Assembly: GCA_006739055.1 (NCBI GenBank)
Contig: AP019702.1
Span: 4,923,388-4,987,387 of the forward strand
DNA length: 64,000 nucleotides
Source: Allostella vacuolata
Lineage (GTDB): Bacteria; Pseudomonadota; Alphaproteobacteria; ATCC43930; Allostellaceae
Direction: 5' to 3'
The stretch's first letter is position 1. The number at the start of each line of letters is the position of its first letter. Both the position numbers and the translations under genes were made by a program. Of this stretch, positions 26,976 through 36,153 are shown one piece after another. Below the pieces are notes generated by a model, which saw nothing but the letters and a program-made list of their open reading frames with translations, was not told the DNA's origin and did not search any database.

Positions 26976-28136
26976 TCAGGTCATTGCCGATTCCCGCGCC
27001 TCGATCCAGCCGCGGGCGCTGGGAATGCGCCCCGGGGGAACGTCGGGGCGCAGCACCGTCTGCTCGCGCAGGCGCCGCTCCTGCACCGCCGTCATCTCGG
27101 CCAGGTAGTTCGACGGCAGTTCCATGAAGGGCCGGCGGTTCTTGTCCTGCCAGTGCTGGCAGTCGACCTTGTTCATGAAGATCTGGTTGGATTCGCGGGC
27201 CGGCCATTCCGGCACCTGGAGCCACAGCCGCAGCATGTGGCGGCGCCGGGCGACCTCCGGATGGTCCTCGTACTCGGTGCGCGCGTGCATGACGTTGCGG
27301 TTGTTGAGGAACTGGATGTCCCCCTCCTCGAAGTTCATGTCGAGGTAGAACTCGTCCGACTGCGCCATGCGCTGCCATTCGTCATAGGCCTCGATCTCGA
27401 TCGGGGTCATGTCGACGCCGCCATACTGCACGGCATAGCGGATGCACCCCGACGCCAGGCAGGTGACCCGCCCGTCGCGCTGGCTGAGGAAGGGCAGCCG
27501 ATGGTCGCTCTGCACGGGGAACAGCGAGTGCTTGGCGTCCATCTCGTGGTTGCGGTGGTAGAAGCCGCGATAGAGCACCTCGACCAGGTCCGGGCGCCGC
27601 TCCAGCAGCGCGTTGTGCAACGCCGCCACGCTGACGATGCGGCTCGCCCCGCCCGACTTGGCGGCGCGCAGGCACATCAGCGCGACGATGTCGCAGGCCG
27701 AGCCGTCGATGTGGAAGTTCATGCCGCCGCCGGCATTGTAGCCGCGCACCTTCTCGACCACGTCGCTGATGTCGATGACGCTGCCGAGCAGCTGCCCCTG
27801 CCAGGATTGCGACACCGGCTGGCCGAAATGCGCGCCCAGCCCGACATAGATGCGGGCCATCTGATCGGCCGTGTAGCGCTCGCGCGGGAAGCCGCGCATC
27901 AGCACCACGCCGCGCCCGTCCAGCAACTGGTCCCGCAGCACGGCCATCTTCGCGCCGAAGGTCGGCAGGGGGAACGTCTCCCGGGTGATTTCGGGAATGT
28001 CGCGCTCGCCGCAGGTCCGCAGCGCCGCATCGATCTCGGCGACCTCCTGGTCGGAGAAGCGGTGCATCATCTCCGCGCGGTAGTCGACCTCCGGCCCCTT
28101 CCAGACCGACTTGCCCGTGATCTTCGGCGGAATCAT
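26976..28136 (-). CDS. TauD/TfdA-family Fe(II)/2-oxoglutarate dioxygenase
   Basis: A 386-residue non-heme iron oxygenase. The iron ligands are visible as HID (His142, Asp144) in GGGMNFHIDGSACD and a distal histidine in RRRHMLRLWLQVP, near the 2-oxoglutarate arginine. The segment FLNNRNVMHARTEYEDH is typical of TfdA-like clavaminate/taurine dioxygenases. Substrate is unknown. ATG at 28136 fits the family; an extension to 28199 is possible but unconserved. Divergent from the GbsR regulator. Confidence 0.88.
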   Translation of the reverse strand: MIPPKITGKSVWKGPEVDYRAEMMHRFSDQEVAEIDAALRTCGERDIPEITRETFPLPTFGAKMAVLRDQLLDGRGVVLMRGFPRERYTADQMARIYVGLGAHFGQPVSQSWQGQLLGSVIDISDVVEKVRGYNAGGGMNFHIDGSACDIVALMCLRAAKSGGASRIVSVAALHNALLERRPDLVEVLYRGFYHRNHEMDAKHSLFPVQSDHRLPFLSQRDGRVTCLASGCIRYAVQYGGVDMTPIEIEAYDEWQRMAQSDEFYLDMNFEEGDIQFLNNRNVMHARTEYEDHPEVARRRHMLRLWLQVPEWPARESNQIFMNKVDCQHWQDKNRRPFMELPSNYLAEMTAVQERRLREQTVLRPDVPPGRIPSARGWIEARESAMT

Positions 28137-28278
28137 CGACCTTGCTCCCAAGTCCTGCCCAACACGGCACGTTAGTCCCGGAAGCCGTTGCGTTTCCATG
28201 ATTTTCGTGGGGGAATCGGCACCGATCCGGCGGCTACGGCACTGTGTCGCAGTGGCATTGGACCAGACTGTTCCGTAA

Positions 28279-28296
28279 TTTCAGGAATATCTGAAA
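28279..28296. promoter_or_regulatory. Inverted repeat TTTCAG-N6-CTGAAA, candidate operator
   Basis: A perfect 6-bp inverted repeat with an AT-rich spacer (GAATAT) lies 27 bases before the GbsR start codon and 142 bases from the divergent dioxygenase. MarR/GbsR dimers usually bind such palindromes, so autoregulation of the gbsR-cydAB operon is a reasonable guess. Confidence 0.45.
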
Positions 28297-28322
28297 CTCA
28301 AGGAATCCGCAGCGGGACATCG

Positions 28323-28913
28323 ATGGACCTTCCTCCGCTCGTTCAGACCTTCGTCCTGCACTTCGGCGAGATGGGCAGCCGCTGGGGCATCAGCCGCACC
28401 GTCGGCCAGATCTATGCAGTGCTGTTCCTGTCGGCCGAGCCGCTCAACGCCGACCAGATCGTCGAGCGGCTCGGCTTCTCGCGCTCCAACGTCAGCATGG
28501 GGCTGAAGGAGCTGCAGTCCTGGAACCTGGTCCGCCTGCGTCACCTGCCGGGCGACCGGCGCGACTATTTCGCGACGCCCGAGGACCTGTGGGAGATCGT
28601 CCGGACGCTGGTCGAGGAACGCAAGAAGCGCGAGATCGACCCCACCCTGACCATGCTGCGCGAGACCCTGATGCTGACCCCTTCCGGCGAGGCGGAGCGG
28701 CACGCCCAGGCCCGGGTCGCCGAGACGCTGGAGTTGATCGAGCTCCTGACCCGCTGGTACGACGATGTCCGCCGGCTGGAAACCGACCGCCTGGTGCAGC
28801 TTCTGGCGCTCGGTGCCAAGGTGCAGAAGGCGCTGGAACTGAAGGACCGCATCCTGCCGTTCGGCCGCCGCCGAACCCCATCGGGGCCGGCCGTGCCGGA
28901 AGAGGAGCACTGA
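28323..28913 (+). CDS. GbsR/MarR-type transcriptional regulator of the cytochrome bd operon
   Basis: Winged-helix regulator of 196 residues. The N-terminal helix and the recognition region IVERLGFSRSNVSMGLKELQSWNLVRLRHLPGDRR are clear, followed by an all-helical C-terminal dimerisation part (LLTRWYDDVRRLET). It lies directly before cydA, with a three-base gap, an arrangement seen in several alphaproteobacteria (recollection). It probably controls the oxidase genes in response to redox or respiratory stress (inference). The ATG at 28323 is preceded by GCGGGAC, a weak ribosome site. Confidence 0.88.
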   Translation: MDLPPLVQTFVLHFGEMGSRWGISRTVGQIYAVLFLSAEPLNADQIVERLGFSRSNVSMGLKELQSWNLVRLRHLPGDRRDYFATPEDLWEIVRTLVEERKKREIDPTLTMLRETLMLTPSGEAERHAQARVAETLELIELLTRWYDDVRRLETDRLVQLLALGAKVQKALELKDRILPFGRRRTPSGPAVPEEEH

Positions 28914-28916
28914 GCG

Positions 28917-30269
28917 ATGGACCCGCTGATCCTGGCGCGCATCCAGTTCGCCGCCAACATCTCCTTCCACATCCTGTTCCCGACCGTGACGATCGCGCTC
29001 GGCTGGGTGCTGGTCTATTTCAAGCTGCGCTACAGCCGCTCGCGCGACCTGAAATGGATGGACGCCTACCAGTTCTGGGTGAAGGTGTTCGCGCTCAGCT
29101 TCGCGCTCGGCGTCGTCTCCGGCATCACCATGAGCTTCCAGTTCGGCACCAACTGGCCGGGCTACATGGAGCGCGTGGGCAACATCGCCGGCCCCCTGCT
29201 CGCCTACGAGGTGCTGACCGCCTTCTTCCTGGAGGCGGTGTTCCTCGGCATCATGCTGTTCGGCTTCCGCCGGGTGCCGGGGGCCGTGCACACGGCCGCG
29301 ACCCTGCTGGTGACCTTCGGCACCACGCTGTCGGCCTTCTGGATCCTGGCCCTCAATTCCTGGATGCAGACCCCGGCCGGCTTCGAGATGCGCGACGGCG
29401 TGGCCCACGCGACCGACTGGGCGGCGATCATCTTCAACCCCTCCTTCCCCTACCGCCTGGCCCACATGCTGCTGGCGTCGGGGCTGACGGTCGCCTTCCT
29501 GGTCGCCGGCATCTCCGCCTATCGCTGGCTGCGCGGCGACCGGGAACCGGCGGTGATGGCCGCGCTGCGCACGGGCGTGGCGATGGCCGCCATCCTGATC
29601 CCGGTGCAGATCTATGCGGGCGACCTGCACGGCCTCAACACGCTGGAACACCAGCCGCAGAAGGTGGCGGCGATGGAGGGCAACTGGCAGACCGGCCCGG
29701 CCCGGCCCCTGCTGCTGTTCGCCTGGCCGGACGAGGCCGCGCGCACCAACCGCTTCGAGATCGGCATCCCGTCCGGTGCCAGCCTGATCCTGACCCACCG
29801 TGCCGACGGGATGGTTCCCGGCCTCGACGACTACGTCGGCAACCATCCGCCCGTCGCCCCGGTCTTCTTCGCCTTCCGGATCATGGTCGGCATCGGCCTG
29901 CTGATGCTGGCGGTATCCTGGGCCGCGGCCTTCCTGCTGTGGCGGCGGGGCGACCTGCCCCGGCCGATGGTACGGCTGCTGGTGGCGATGACCTTCTCCG
30001 GCTGGGCGGCGACGCTGGCCGGTTGGTATGTGACCGAGATCGGGCGCCAGCCCTGGCTGGTGAGCGGGGTGCTGCAGACGCACGAGGCGGTATCGGCCAC
30101 GCCGGCCGGGATGGTCGGCGCCACGCTCGCCCTCTACCTGACGGTCTACGCCCTGCTGCTGACGGCCTACATGGCCACGCTCTTCCTCCTCGCCCGCAAG
30201 GGTGCCAAGCCCAAGGAGATCGATACCGGACCGACCACCCACCCCAATGCCTTCGTGGCCGCGGAGTAG
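28917..30269 (+). CDS. cydA: Cytochrome bd-type ubiquinol oxidase subunit I (CioA/CydA)
   Basis: Heme-bearing subunit of a bd-type quinol oxidase in the inner membrane, 450 residues with about nine helices. His18 lies in QFAANISFHILFPTVTI (axial ligand of heme b595), the quinol-binding segment is followed by GRQPW near residue 380, and NTLEHQPQK is conserved. The short Q-loop and length of about 450 residues fit the cyanide-insensitive CioA subclass rather than the E. coli long form. GGAG precedes the ATG, three bases after the regulator stop. Confidence 0.96.
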   Translation: MDPLILARIQFAANISFHILFPTVTIALGWVLVYFKLRYSRSRDLKWMDAYQFWVKVFALSFALGVVSGITMSFQFGTNWPGYMERVGNIAGPLLAYEVLTAFFLEAVFLGIMLFGFRRVPGAVHTAATLLVTFGTTLSAFWILALNSWMQTPAGFEMRDGVAHATDWAAIIFNPSFPYRLAHMLLASGLTVAFLVAGISAYRWLRGDREPAVMAALRTGVAMAAILIPVQIYAGDLHGLNTLEHQPQKVAAMEGNWQTGPARPLLLFAWPDEAARTNRFEIGIPSGASLILTHRADGMVPGLDDYVGNHPPVAPVFFAFRIMVGIGLLMLAVSWAAAFLLWRRGDLPRPMVRLLVAMTFSGWAATLAGWYVTEIGRQPWLVSGVLQTHEAVSATPAGMVGATLALYLTVYALLLTAYMATLFLLARKGAKPKEIDTGPTTHPNAFVAAE

Positions 30270-30273
30270 CGCC

Positions 30274-31275
30274 ATGTTCGAAGATCCCGCCCAGTGGCTG
30301 CCGCTCGTCTTCGCCGGGCTGATGGGCCTGTCGATCCTGATCTACGTCGTGCTCGACGGCTACGACCTCGGCGTCGGCATCCTCTTCCCCGGCACCAGCG
30401 AGGCCGAGAAGGACCGCATGGTCGCCTCCATCGGCCCCTTCTGGGACGCCAACGAGACCTGGCTGGTGCTGTCGGTCGGCCTGCTGCTGGTCGCCTTCCC
30501 GGTGGCCCACGGGGCGATCCTGGGCCAGCTCTACCTGCCGGTCGCGATCATGCTGGTCGGCCTCATCCTGCGCGGCGTCGCGTTCGAGTTCCGTGCCAAG
30601 GCGGAGCCCGGCTGGAAGGAGACGTGGGACCGCGCCTTCTTCGCCGGCTCGCTGATGACCGCGCTCTCCCAGGGGTTCATGCTGGGGCTGTATGTGATGG
30701 GGCTGGAGCACGGCCCGGCGACGATCGCCTTCGCCCTGCTGACGGCGATCTGCGTCGCCGCCGGCTATGCCTTCGTCGGCGCCGGCTGGCTCATCATCAA
30801 GACCGACGGCGAGCTGCAGCTGCGGGCGGTGCGGCTGGCCCGCCTCGCCCTGCTGCTGACCGCGGTCGGCTTCCTCGCCATCTCGGCCGCGACGCCGTTC
30901 GTCTCGCCGCGCATCTTCGACAAGTGGTTCTCGATGCCGGCCACCTTGTACCTGGCCCCGCTGCCGCTCGCAGCTGGCACCCTGTTCGCGACGGTGTGGC
31001 TGGTGCTGGGCCGCCTCCCCGCCGCGGACGACCGCTTCCGCTGGGTTCCGTTCGCCGGCGCGGCCGGCATCTTCGTGCTCGCCTTCGCCGGGCTCGCCTA
31101 TTCCTTCTTCCCCTTCATCGTGCCCGACCGGCTGACCATCGTCGACGCCGCCGCCGCGCCCGAGAGCCTGCGCATCATCCTCTACGGCACGCTCTTCGTG
31201 CTGCCGGTGATCCTGGCCTATTCGGCCTTCAGCTACTGGGTGTTCCGGGGCAAGGCGACCCGGCTGGAGTACTGA
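30274..31275 (+). CDS. cydB: Cytochrome bd-type ubiquinol oxidase subunit II (CioB/CydB)
   Basis: Second subunit of the bd-type oxidase, 333 residues, with about eight membrane helices. Family motifs include LDGYDLGVGILFP (28-40), GPFWDANETWLV and RGVAFEFR. It follows cydA with a four-base gap. No cydX is visible afterwards; the frame ends 25 bases before the convergent histidine kinase. Start at 30274 gives the usual short N-terminal helix. Confidence 0.96.
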   Translation: MFEDPAQWLPLVFAGLMGLSILIYVVLDGYDLGVGILFPGTSEAEKDRMVASIGPFWDANETWLVLSVGLLLVAFPVAHGAILGQLYLPVAIMLVGLILRGVAFEFRAKAEPGWKETWDRAFFAGSLMTALSQGFMLGLYVMGLEHGPATIAFALLTAICVAAGYAFVGAGWLIIKTDGELQLRAVRLARLALLLTAVGFLAISAATPFVSPRIFDKWFSMPATLYLAPLPLAAGTLFATVWLVLGRLPAADDRFRWVPFAGAAGIFVLAFAGLAYSFFPFIVPDRLTIVDAAAAPESLRIILYGTLFVLPVILAYSAFSYWVFRGKATRLEY

Positions 31276-31283
31276 TAGCGGCG

Positions 31284-31298
31284 GGCCGGCGACCGGCC
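31284..31298. terminator. Short hairpin between convergent cydB and the hybrid kinase
   Basis: GGCCGG and CCGGCC pair around a CGA loop in the 25-base gap between two convergent genes. No T-run is present, so it is only a candidate bidirectional terminator. Confidence 0.3.
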
Positions 31299-31300
31299 GT

Positions 31301-33838
31301 TCAACGGCCGTCCAGGGCGGCCCGCACCTTGGTCGCCAGGTCGCGCAGCCGGTAGGGCTTGCCGAGCAGGCGCGCGTCCGGATCCAGCTGCCCGCCATGG
31401 ACGACCGCGGTCTCGGTGTAGCCGGACATGAAGAGGACCGGCAGTCCCGGCCGCGTCCGGAGCACCGCCTCGGCCAGGTCGCGGCCCGTCATCCCGCCCG
31501 GCATCACCATGTCGGTCAGCAGCAGGTCGATCGCACCCGGCCGGTCGAGCAGGGCCAGGGCGGCCGGGCCGTTCTCCGCCGCCACCACCTGGTAGCCCAG
31601 GGCCTCCAGCTGGCGGATGACGTGCCCGCGCACCAGGTCGTCGTCCTCCGCCACCAGGATGCGTTCGCCCGCGCCTATGGGTATGGGCCCATCCTCCGCC
31701 AGCTCGGTTGCCGGCGCGCCATCGGCCGCCCGCGGCAGGTACATGCGCACGGTCGTGCCCCGGCCCGGCTCGCTGTAGATCTTCACCTGCCCGCCCGACT
31801 GGCGGACGAAGCCATAGACCATGCTGAGGCCGAGGCCGGTGCCCTTGCCGACCTCCTTGGTCGTGAAGAACGGCTCGAAGGCCCGCTGCATCGTCTCCGC
31901 CGCCATGCCGACGCCCGTGTCGGATATGGTCACCGCGACGAACTCTCCCGGCCGGGCGTCCCCGTCGGCCGCGACCTGGGCCGCGTCCAGCACGACGTTC
32001 GCGGTCTCTATGGTCAGATGGCCGCCGCCCGGCATCGCGTCGCGCGCGTTGAGGACCAGGTTCAGCAGCGCCGTCTCCAGCTGCGAGGGGTCGATCAGCA
32101 CGTCCCAGCTGTCGTCCGGCAGGGCGAGGCGGATGTCGAACTGCGCCCCCAGCGTGCGCCGCAGCAGCAGCTCGATCCGGGCGATGAACCCGTTCACCTG
32201 GACGCGCTGCGGCTGCAGGGGCGTGCGCCGGGCGAAGGCGAGCAGGCGGCTGGTCAGCTCGGCCGCGGCATCGCCCGCCCGCAGGACCAGGTCGACGGCG
32301 GTCCGGACCTCGGGCGGCAGGTCCCGGCGTTCCGCGATCAGCTCCGCGTTGCCGATGATCACCGTCAGCATGTTGTTGAAGTCATGGGCGATGCCGCCGG
32401 TCAGCCGGCCGATCGCATCCATCTTCTGCGCCTGGCGCAGCTGCTCCTCGAACCGCTTCTGCGCGGTGATGTCGAGCCGGATGCTGACCCGTCCGCCTTC
32501 CGACGTCGGCCGTTCCAGCAGGTGGAACCAGCGGCCGTCGCCCCACTGGACCTCGGCGTCGGTGTGGCCCCTGCGGAACTGCGCCACCCGTTCCAGCGTC
32601 CATTCCTCGCCGCGCCCCGCGGCGGCGGCGGCCAGTTCCAGCTCGCCCGCCCGGGCCGCGATCTCCGGAAAGGAGACGCCGATCCATTTGTCGACCGCCA
32701 TGCCGGGATCGCTCAGCCACTGGACGCCGTTCGACAGGATCAGCCGCTCGTCCGCATCGAACAGCCGGAAGCTGCCGGGAAACGCCGTGACGGCGTCGAG
32801 CAGGCGGGTGCGCGCGGCGTTCGCTTCCTGCTCGGCCCGGCTGCGCTCGACGATCTCGCCGTGCAGTACGGCGTTCGCCGCCGCCAGTCGCGCCTCCCCC
32901 TCCAGGCGCCGCCGCCATTCGCGGCCGAGCCACAGGGCGAGGGTTCCGAGCAGGACGGTGGATGCCAGCCACCCGGCCAGCGCCAGATAGACCGTCTGCC
33001 ACCACGCCGCCGTCACCTGGTCCGCCGTCTCGGTCGCGACGACCAGCAGGCCCGGATAGGCGCCGAGCCTGCGATACCCCAGCAGGCGCATCTGGCCGTC
33101 GATCGGGCTCCGCTCCAGCAGCGTGCCGCTGGCACGGGCGGGCAGGTGCTCGCGAAAGAGTGCCACCCCATCCAGGCGCTTCCCGACCACGTGCTCGGCG
33201 AACGGGGATCGCATCAGCAGGATCGCGTCGGCACGGAACAGGGTTATGGACCGGCCGCCGCCCGCCCCCTCGACGCTCCAGGCCCGCTCGAAGCGGGTGA
33301 CCGGTAGGAAGCCGACGACAGCGCCGGCAACCGCGCCGGCCGGGCCCCGCCAGGGAACGCCGACCGGTATCAGCCACGTGCCGTCGGCCGCACTGCGCGT
33401 CGGCACGCCGACCTGCAGGGCCTGCTCCGGTTGGGCCCGCAAGGCACGCAGGACCTCGCCAGCGGCGTGCGAGGGCTCGGGCTCGCTGCCGGGGCCCGCC
33501 TCGGGGAGGGGCCGGCCGTCGGAGTCCAGCACCTGGATGGAATGGAACAGCGCGCGCGCCGCGTCGGTCGCAACCGAGACGCTCTGGCTGCCGGGTGCCG
33601 GGAGAAGACGCCCGGTCGAGCGCAGCAGTTCGGCGGCGGCATCGAGCGTGCCGGTCGTCTGCTCCTCGGCGATCTGCGCAAAGGACCGGACCAGCCGCTC
33701 GCCCGCCGCGAATGCCTGGTCGCGCAACTGGACCAGAACCGGCGCCAGCACGATCGCCGAGATCGCGATCCAGCCGCCAGCCAGGGCCAGGGCGAACCGG
33801 CGCGGGGCATGGCGGGCGTCTGCGGTCGCTGGGCGCAT
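31301..33838 (-). CDS. Hybrid sensor histidine kinase / response regulator
   Basis: An 845-residue membrane kinase. Transmembrane helices at about 17-37 and 282-304 enclose a periplasmic sensor of about 240 residues, probably dCache-like. A PAS-like domain (about 345-460) follows, then the phosphoacceptor His485 in GGIAHDFNNML. The ATPase part carries NLVLNARDAM, SDTGVGM and GTGLGLSMVYGF. The C-terminal receiver domain (725-845) has acidic residues EDDD, Asp776 in LLTDMVMPGG and Lys in GKPY. Its target is not evident; it is convergent with cydB and divergent from an SDR gene. Confidence 0.93.
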   Translation of the reverse strand: MRPATADARHAPRRFALALAGGWIAISAIVLAPVLVQLRDQAFAAGERLVRSFAQIAEEQTTGTLDAAAELLRSTGRLLPAPGSQSVSVATDAARALFHSIQVLDSDGRPLPEAGPGSEPEPSHAAGEVLRALRAQPEQALQVGVPTRSAADGTWLIPVGVPWRGPAGAVAGAVVGFLPVTRFERAWSVEGAGGGRSITLFRADAILLMRSPFAEHVVGKRLDGVALFREHLPARASGTLLERSPIDGQMRLLGYRRLGAYPGLLVVATETADQVTAAWWQTVYLALAGWLASTVLLGTLALWLGREWRRRLEGEARLAAANAVLHGEIVERSRAEQEANAARTRLLDAVTAFPGSFRLFDADERLILSNGVQWLSDPGMAVDKWIGVSFPEIAARAGELELAAAAAGRGEEWTLERVAQFRRGHTDAEVQWGDGRWFHLLERPTSEGGRVSIRLDITAQKRFEEQLRQAQKMDAIGRLTGGIAHDFNNMLTVIIGNAELIAERRDLPPEVRTAVDLVLRAGDAAAELTSRLLAFARRTPLQPQRVQVNGFIARIELLLRRTLGAQFDIRLALPDDSWDVLIDPSQLETALLNLVLNARDAMPGGGHLTIETANVVLDAAQVAADGDARPGEFVAVTISDTGVGMAAETMQRAFEPFFTTKEVGKGTGLGLSMVYGFVRQSGGQVKIYSEPGRGTTVRMYLPRAADGAPATELAEDGPIPIGAGERILVAEDDDLVRGHVIRQLEALGYQVVAAENGPAALALLDRPGAIDLLLTDMVMPGGMTGRDLAEAVLRTRPGLPVLFMSGYTETAVVHGGQLDPDARLLGKPYRLRDLATKVRAALDGR

Positions 33839-33963
33839 TGCGGTCCGGGGATTGGCGTGTTTCCGGCCGGACGGTAGCAGCGATCGGCAGCCGGCGCGAA
33901 CCCCCTTCCCTTTCCGCCACCGGACCGCGACTGTAGGGCCAGACTTTCGGAGCTGTCCCCCGC

Positions 33964-34788
33964 ATGACCTCCACAGACCCCGCCCGACCGCTCGCCGGCA
34001 AGGTGGCCCTCGTAACCGGCGCGGGCCGCGGCCTCGGCCGTGCGTTCGCGGAGCGCCTGGCGGCCATGGGCGCCGCCGTCGCCGTGCACGGGATGCGCGA
34101 GAACGGCCCGGCCGAGTATGGCGAGGGCACCACCCTGACCGCGGTCGCCGAAGAGATCGCCGGCCGCTACGGCGTGCCGACGGTTCGCCTGCTGGGTGAC
34201 CTGACCCAGGCCGCGGACATCGCCCGCGTGGTCGAGTCCGCCGCCGGCAGCCTCGGGCCGCTCGACATCCTGGTGCACAATGCCGGCGGCGACATCGCCG
34301 CCCGCGGCGGCAAGCCCGATCCCAACGACGCCGTCTTCATCGCCGAGGCGGATGTCCGCGCGGTGCTCGACCGCAACCTCCTCAGCACCATCCTGACCTG
34401 CCAGGCCGTCGCCCCCGGAATGATGGAGCGGCGCCAGGGCCGCATCGTGACGATCGGCTCGACGGCCGGCTCGCGCGGGCGCACCAACGGCGCGATCTAT
34501 GCCGTGGCCAAGGCGGGCGTCACCCACTTCACCCGCTGCCTCGCCGACCAGCTGCGTCCGTACGACGTCACGGTCAACTGCATCGCCCCCGGCGAGACCC
34601 GGACGGGGCGCTTCCTCGGCACCCGGCCGGTCGACGAGCGCCGGATGGTCGAGGCCGGCACGCTCGACCGGGTCGCGACCGTGGACGAGGTGGCGCGCCT
34701 GGTAGACGTCTTCGCCGGCCCCCTCGGCGCGTTCGTCTCGGGCCAGCTCCTGCGCGTCGACGGCGGCGGCCAGGGCTGGCCCGCGTGA
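33964..34788 (+). CDS. Short-chain dehydrogenase/reductase (SDR)
   Basis: SDR of 274 residues: TGAGRGLG cofactor motif (20-27), NAGG, the catalytic serine in TIGSTAG and YAVAK with Tyr and Lys, then NCIAPGETRTGR. A 25-residue insert after the second strand (GMRENGPAEYGEGTT) is unusual. The stop overlaps the GTG start of an OprB-type porin by four bases, so the two are translated together. Function is unknown; a sugar or polyol dehydrogenase would agree with a carbohydrate porin partner (inference). Confidence 0.9.
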   Translation: MTSTDPARPLAGKVALVTGAGRGLGRAFAERLAAMGAAVAVHGMRENGPAEYGEGTTLTAVAEEIAGRYGVPTVRLLGDLTQAADIARVVESAAGSLGPLDILVHNAGGDIAARGGKPDPNDAVFIAEADVRAVLDRNLLSTILTCQAVAPGMMERRQGRIVTIGSTAGSRGRTNGAIYAVAKAGVTHFTRCLADQLRPYDVTVNCIAPGETRTGRFLGTRPVDERRMVEAGTLDRVATVDEVARLVDVFAGPLGAFVSGQLLRVDGGGQGWPA

Positions 34789-36137
34789 CGACGATCGCCC
34801 GTTCGCTGCGGCGGGTCGGCATCGCCGCGGCGGCCCTGGCCTGCCCGCTGGAGGCGAGCGGCGGCGGGCTGGGGGCGGGCCTGGCGTTCGAGGCCGAGCT
34901 GGAGATGGAGGCCGCCGCCACCGTCCGCGGCGGGGTCCGGCGCGGGCCGGCCGGCATGGTGCGCGGCGGCTTTGCCCTGACCTTCGACGGCTCCGACGCC
35001 GAGGCGCCGGCATGGGCATCGCCGTGGCAGGCGCGGGCCAGCCTCTATGCCATTGCCGGGCGGCAGCTGACCCCGACGCTGAGCGGCAGCCTGGCCCCGG
35101 TCAGCGGCATCGAGGCGCTGCCGGCGGTCCGCCTGTTCGAGCTGTGGGCGGAGCGCGACATCGGGATCGGGTCGCTGCGGCTGGGCCAGCTCGCCGCCGA
35201 CTCCGAATTCGCCACCAGCTGGGCCGGCGGCCAGATGGTCAGCGGCACCTTCGGCTGGTTCAGCGGCCTGGCGGGCGCCCTGCCGTCCGGTGGGCCGGCC
35301 TTTCCCCTGGCCGCGCCCGGCCTGCGCCTCGCCCTGGGCGATCCGGACGGGACCGGCGGCGGCACCGAGCCAGGTCCCGCGCTGGGCCTGCGCCTGGCCC
35401 TCTTCGCGGGCGACCCCGGCGGACGGGCCGGGGCCGGCACCGACCCGCAGCGCCACAACCGCCATGGCCTGCTCTTCCCGACCGCGGGCGGCCGGCTGTT
35501 GCTGGCCGAAGCCGTCACGGGCGCCCGCACCGACGATGGTGACGCGCCGCGCGACTGGGCGTTGAAGCTGGGCGCGTTCATCCACTCCGCCCGCTTCGAC
35601 GACCAGCGCTTCGACGGCGACGGCCTGTCGCTCGGCGACCCGGCTTCGTCCGGCGAGGCGCGCCGACGGCGCGGCAACCACGGTGCCTACGCCATCGCCG
35701 AGGGGGTGCTGTGGCGCGGCGCCGACCGCTCGCCGAGGCTGGTCGGCGCCGCGCGCGGCGCGCTCTTCCCGGACGATCGCAACGCCATCGCCGCCTATGC
35801 CGACGCCACCCTGGTGCTGCTGGCGCCGCTGTCCGACCGGCCGGGCGACCGGCTGACGCTGGGCGCCGCCTGGTCGCGGATCGGCGGCGCCGCACGCGGT
35901 CGCGACGCCGATGCCGCCCGGCTCGGCGGGACGGGCGAACCCGGCCGGTCGCGGGAGATCCTGGTCGAACTCGGCTACGGCGCCCGATTCGATGTCGCCG
36001 GCCGCGCCGTGCTCGTGCAGCCGTTCCTGCAATGGATCGGCCGCCCGGCGGCGGGTGCCGGCCAGGACGCGCTCGACGGCCGTCCCGCGCGGGACGCCGT
36101 GGTGACGGGCATCCGGCTCGCGGCGACGCTGTTCTAG
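34785..36137 (+). CDS. OprB-family carbohydrate-selective porin
   Basis: Outer-membrane beta-barrel of 450 residues. OprB hallmarks are LGQLAADSEFATS, NGTFGW-like SGTFGWFSGLAGALPSGGP, LFAGDP, DPQRHNRHGLLF, GAFIHSARFDDQRFDGDGLSL and a C-terminal phenylalanine that directs barrel insertion. A signal peptide (VGIAAAALACPLEASG) is present. The start is GTG at 34785, overlapping the SDR stop (GTGA). The family admits glucose and other sugars. Followed 16 bases later by an MFS carrier gene. Confidence 0.85.
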   Translation: MTTIARSLRRVGIAAAALACPLEASGGGLGAGLAFEAELEMEAAATVRGGVRRGPAGMVRGGFALTFDGSDAEAPAWASPWQARASLYAIAGRQLTPTLSGSLAPVSGIEALPAVRLFELWAERDIGIGSLRLGQLAADSEFATSWAGGQMVSGTFGWFSGLAGALPSGGPAFPLAAPGLRLALGDPDGTGGGTEPGPALGLRLALFAGDPGGRAGAGTDPQRHNRHGLLFPTAGGRLLLAEAVTGARTDDGDAPRDWALKLGAFIHSARFDDQRFDGDGLSLGDPASSGEARRRRGNHGAYAIAEGVLWRGADRSPRLVGAARGALFPDDRNAIAAYADATLVLLAPLSDRPGDRLTLGAAWSRIGGAARGRDADAARLGGTGEPGRSREILVELGYGARFDVAGRAVLVQPFLQWIGRPAAGAGQDALDGRPARDAVVTGIRLAATLF

Positions 36138-36153
36138 ATGGCGCCGGTCTAAG

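Noticed and set aside
28281-30275. A 664-codon minus-strand frame opposite the regulator and cydA
   Set aside because: No domain, biased composition, antisense to two certain genes.
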